DNA from: Gambelia wislizenii
Lineage: Eukaryota > Chordata > Lepidosauria > Squamata > Crotaphytidae
Direction of reading: 5' to 3'
Length of the DNA stretch: 64,000 nt
NCBI GenBank assembly: GCA_030847615.1
Contig: JAUMIR010000011.1
Span: 37,555,001 to 37,619,000, forward strand
Positions within the stretch are counted from its first letter, which is position 1. Every line of letters starts with the position of its first letter. Below the pieces are notes generated by a model. That model was not told the DNA's origin and did no database searches. It worked only from the letters and a program-made list of their open reading frames with translations. Of this stretch, positions 62,581 through 64,000 are shown piece after piece. The translations under genes and the position numbers were made by a program.

Positions 62581-63439
62581 ACTTCAATCATACCTTATTT
62601 TAATCCCCTATTGTAAGGATACTATCCTTGCAAGACGGGTGGCATATTAAAAATCCAAATGCGACAACAGAACATCAAAAATCAATAGGATTAGTAAGCA
62701 CCACTCCACAAGCAAACACACAACCAGCCTGGAGAATACTAAAATAATTGCAGCTTAGAAGCCAATAAGTAAGAGGAAACAGACAGCTCAAGAAAAGCTC
62801 AAGAAAACAGGTTAAAAAGTTGCTTCATGCATCCATTGCAAAATCAGCCTTTTCCCACTCCCTCCAAAAGGTAGCCGACTCCTCTCACTCTAATAGGCTG
62901 AAGACCTGAGTAGCAATTCCATGCAGAAGAACTGGCATTTTTCATCTGTCCTTTCCAGAAATTGTTTTTGATAGCCTATATTTAACTTTACCACTCTTGG
63001 ATTTCGGATTAAACGCTTAATTGGACATTTTCAAAACATGCCGATGTTTCTAATTGAGTATTTGAATTAATCATCTCAGAGATCCTTGAAGTTTTTTTTT
63101 TCAATGATAGATGAGAAAGGAAGTTGAAAGGGGAAGAGCTGACAGCCACAATTATCAAATTCATCAGGATGGGGAGGCAGGCCTGAGCATAGGGAGGACA
63201 ACGTCAGCAAGGAGGAGAAATCAAATTACGAAGCCAAGAACATCTCCAGCTGGGCAGGGCAAGCAGACGGGCAGAGCTGGGTGCTCCAAACATCCAATAC
63301 AGCCCAACTTCCGTATAAGAAACCAATTGCAAGACAACATGAGAGAAGGGTTCTACAACAAATTCTAGGTTGACCTCAGCTCAGGCGGCCAAGGCTAGGA
63401 AGTAATGAGGTGGATTCTTGACTTATTCACAACCCGATT
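62581..63439. other. Spacer; candidate conserved block at 62930-63110
   Basis: The AT-rich block gatttcggattaaacgctta, attggacattttcaaaacat, gccgatgtttctaattgagt, atttgaattaatcatctcag has several homeodomain-like sites and no repeat relatives here. An 85-codon frame at 63111-63368 is basic and S/T/R-rich but unsupported. Confidence 0.3.
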
Positions 63440-63581
63440 TAGTGGGAACACATGAGAGAGAGCCTTCTTGGTGGTTGCTCCCGGATTCTGGATCTCCCTC
63501 CCTAAAGAGGTCAGGCTGGCTCCCTCCTTGCTGCCATTTTGTCTGCACGTGAAGAACTGTCTCTCCCAGTGGGATTGTTTT
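63440..63581 (+). mobile_element. L2-type LINE ORF2 C-terminal fragment
   Basis: A frame gives APGFWISLPKEVRLAPSLLP, the conserved C-terminal pattern of L2 (W-x-S-L-P-x-E-V-R). The element is split by the Tigger-like copy at 63584-63799 and continues to the window end. Confidence 0.75.
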
Positions 63582-63583
63582 TA

Positions 63584-63799
63584 CAGATTGCCCCCGTATC
63601 CATGGAGGATGCATTCCCAGACTTTCCGTGGATACATGAAACCGTGGATAATAGTGAACCTATTGAAATGAATGACTTCCAACCCAATGTCTGGCAGAAG
63701 CATACCATAGAACCATGCTAGAAGACCAAGAAAATGCCTAGAGAGGTCATACTTTTTCAGATGTGGGTAAGTGATCCTATGAATAAGAGGGTTGAACTA
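63584..63799. mobile_element. Tigger-like element nested in L2
   Basis: After TA (63582-63583) comes cagattgcccccgtatccat, and the end is gaataagagggttgaacta before TA (63800-63801). Terminal repeats are mutated. Interior agaccaagaaaatgcctaga, gaggtcatactttttcagat resembles the 39.7-kb copy. Confidence 0.65.
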
Positions 63800-64000
63800 T
63801 ATTTGTAAAAGCTTTTTTGTTTTATGCACTGTACCACTTCAACTCTATGCTTTTCATATTAATGTTTCAAGCAGTTTTCATTCTAGTTTAATACTAGTTT
63901 GATTTTTTAAAAACTGTTTTTAGCCATGTGTGCTTTCTACTTGCATTTCTTTTTACTGTGTCTTGTAAGCTGCCATGAGTTCCAGTCTTGGGAAAAGGCA
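63800..64000 (+). mobile_element. L2-type LINE 3' UTR, cut by the window end
   Basis: ttagccatgtgtgctttcta, cttgcatttctttttactgt, gtcttgtaagctgccatgag matches the terminal region at 5.9 kb. The 3' tail lies beyond the window. Confidence 0.62.

Overview
The window is non-coding DNA from a vertebrate genome, almost certainly a squamate reptile and probably an iguanian-type lizard. The main evidence is the repeat mixture: tRNA-derived Sauria-type SINEs of two kinds, a 5S-rRNA-derived SINE (5S-Sauria type), CR1 and L2 LINE 3' ends, Penelope-like fragments, Tigger-like and hAT-like non-autonomous DNA elements, and common GATA, CA and ATT microsatellites. Family names come from remembered diagnostic motifs, not from a database search. 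The species is not determined.

I found no host gene, exon chain, tRNA gene, rRNA gene or CRISPR array. The longest open frames (169, 153, 150 and 138 codons) lie in repeats or have no recognisable domain. The only convincing protein sequence is retrotransposon-derived: two nearly identical open C-terminal fragments of a non-LTR retrotransposon protein ending in a CCHC zinc finger (23.9 and 37.6 kb), plus short degraded CR1 and L2 reading frames. The window is best read as intergenic or long-intron sequence.

Layout. 0-4.4 kb: foldback element interrupted by a 5S SINE, CR1 tail, first copy of a palindrome-rich repeat, SINE nested in SINE. 4.4-12.6 kb: L2 and CR1 fragments, a 220-bp foldback element, long unrecognised spacers. 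12.6-20.2 kb: unnamed repeat X holding an inverted L2 copy, a Penelope-like inverted unit with exact 11-bp flanking repeats, a Tigger-like element, two 5S SINEs and three head-to-tail SINEs. 20.2-32 kb: hAT-like element, CR1, zinc-finger LINE copies, a possible LTR-element remnant with an acidic frame, a second Penelope-like inverted unit. 32-44 kb: Tigger-like elements, several foldback elements, GATA and TG/TA arrays with a cruciform-capable repeat. 44-50 kb: dense SINE cluster, two hAT-like elements with exact 8-bp duplications, a direct repeat, a 340-bp hairpin and the second copy of repeat X. 50-64 kb: mostly spacer with CR1, SINE, L2 and Tigger-like remnants.

No undescribed gene system is visible. 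The most noteworthy signals are multi-copy families I could not name: foldbacks built around a CAGCACCTTGG core, a repeat packed with TTCTGTGCAGAA-type palindromes, and repeat X. The nested insertions give a relative history of activity, with several SINE, hAT-like and Tigger-like copies younger than the elements they interrupt.
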